Source of the DNA: Phalacrocorax aristotelis
Taxonomy: Eukaryota > Chordata > Aves > Suliformes > Phalacrocoracidae
Direction: 5' to 3'
Assembly (NCBI RefSeq): GCF_949628215.1
Contig: NC_134311.1
Coordinates: 62,914,205-62,978,204, forward strand
Length of the DNA: 64,000 nt
This document shows positions 63,320-64,000 of the stretch, piece after piece. The notes below the pieces were generated by a model. It saw only the letters and a list, made by a program, of their open reading frames with translations. It ran no database searches and was not told where the DNA came from. The position numbers were made by a program, and so were the translations under genes. Numbering within the stretch: position 1 is the first letter of the stretch; every line of letters starts with the position of its first letter.

Positions 63320-64000
63320 GGTTTACGGCGGGTGACGGACTGACAACAGCTGCAAACGAAATCCTCGCCAGCTGCCATCTGATAAAAAGACAAAACTACA
63401 TCCGCGATGAGAGTCAACTCTGTCCCCGGGAGCTGGTGGCCATGGGGTGCTCTGCAGCCTCCGTCCTCGGCGGGCTTTAGGACGAGCGAGCAACAAAACC
63501 CGGCCTGGCCGCACGGCGTGACTTATGGCCAAGGTGGCCACCGCGTAGGCGGCCCAGCGCTGCGCCGAAGGGACCCTCCGCGGGGCAGGCGGCCGCGGGG
63601 AGAGCTGGGCGGCTGCTGCTCCCCGAAGGGCGGCCCGGGCGGCGGGGCGGCGCGCTGCTCCCCTCCCGTCCCCGGCCGCTGCTTCTGGAGCGGGGGCGGG
63701 AGGCGGGAGCAGCCGTGCTGTGAGGAGGGAGGGGGGAGGAGGAGGAGGCGGCCGTCGCGGGGCAGCGGGCGGGAAGCGCCGGGCCGCGGTCCGGCCCCGC
63801 CGCGGCAGCGGCATGGCGGGCGGGCCGGGGGCCAGGGTGCCCGCCGTTCTGCCGCTGCTGCTGCTGCCGCCGGCGCTGTTGCTGGCTGCCGGCCGGCCGG
63901 CCGCCGCAGGTAGGGCTGCCCGCGGGGCGCCGCCATGGCGAGGGGCCCCGTGGCCTGCGGGACGGGCGGCCGGAAGGCACCTGCGCCGGGCGGGGGAAGG
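63320..64000 (+). promoter_or_regulatory. CpG island promoter and 5' UTR
   Basis: The sequence changes abruptly from AT-rich to very GC- and CpG-dense, with many GGCGGG / CCGCCC Sp1-type words and no TATA box. This is the signature of a broad vertebrate promoter and continues past the window end. Long open frames on both strands here (63323-63980) result from the composition. Transcription start probably lies between 63500 and 63780. Confidence 0.85.
63813..63909 (+). CDS. first coding exon of an unidentified secreted or membrane protein
   Basis: An ATG at 63813 in good context (gcggcATGG) opens 32 codons: MAGGPGARVPAV, a leucine-rich hydrophobic core (LPLLLLPPALLLAA) and a GRPAAA cleavage-like end. 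The frame meets a GCAG|GTAGGG donor at 63910 in phase 1. A short first exon holding just a signal peptide and ending in phase 1 is typical of receptors, Ig proteins and integrins. Embigin and alpha integrins of the human 5q11 block have exons of this type, and the embigin signal peptide ends similarly, but nothing here decides it. The remainder of the gene is outside the window. Confidence 0.6.

Noticed and set aside
63323-63980. Long antisense and alternate frames (up to 168 codons) in the CpG island
   Set aside because: Arg-, Pro- and Ala-rich translations on both strands are typical composition artefacts of CpG islands.
1-64000. CRISPR arrays, bacterial operons, tRNA genes
   Set aside because: No regularly spaced direct repeats or cloverleaf-consistent tRNA sequence was seen. 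The sequence is clearly vertebrate.

Overview
The window is vertebrate nuclear DNA and almost certainly avian. It has long AT-leaning introns and intergenic DNA, several CR1 LINE copies ending in the bird/reptile-typical (ATTCTATG)-like 3' octamers, one CpG island, a 200-base N gap, and a granzyme next to ESM1. That gene pair lies on human 5q11.2, a block that corresponds to the avian Z chromosome, so a Z-linked scaffold is likely. The Z assignment is inference.

Region by region: 1-2938 holds no recognisable exon, only a CR1 3' scrap. 2939-9334 is a granzyme A/K-like serine protease locus on the + strand. Exons 2, 3 and 4 are open and correctly phased, with catalytic His and Asp present. The locus also carries lesions: Gly18 to Arg in the IIGG activation motif, the Cys after the catalytic His changed to Tyr, GA where the exon 4 splice donor GT should be, and a last exon of which only the C-terminal half can be read, with no GDSGGP serine motif. 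No exon 1 was found. I call it a pseudogene or decaying gene. A second, badly decayed exon-4-like relic sits inside intron 3 at 6936-7058, suggesting that two granzyme genes once stood here.

9360-20400 is intergenic, with a G-rich tract near 16.5 kb and the assembly gap at 19749-19948. 20472-28919 is the complete ESM1 (endocan) gene on the + strand: TATA box, three coding exons (20611-20911, 24865-25020, 26897-26997), a protein of 185 residues with all 18 cysteines, and a 3' UTR of about 1.9 kb ending at an AATAAA.

29618-31735 is a 5'-truncated CR1 LINE on the - strand. A second CR1 of the same subfamily lies at 43205-43934 (+), and smaller CR1 pieces lie near 2.1, 44.5 and 61.2-61.5 kb. The rest of 31.7-63.3 kb is non-coding as far as I can see. 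It includes a degenerate 5S rRNA-derived sequence near 48.55 kb (AmnSINE-like), an old interspersed repeat near 35.35 kb and a possible LTR end near 54.65 kb. The window ends in a CpG island (about 63320 onward) with a probable first coding exon at 63813-63909 encoding a signal peptide; the rest of that gene lies beyond the window and its identity is open.

The recognised genes do not form one pathway: granzymes are lymphocyte granule proteases, while endocan is a secreted endothelial proteoglycan. Their adjacency is old synteny.
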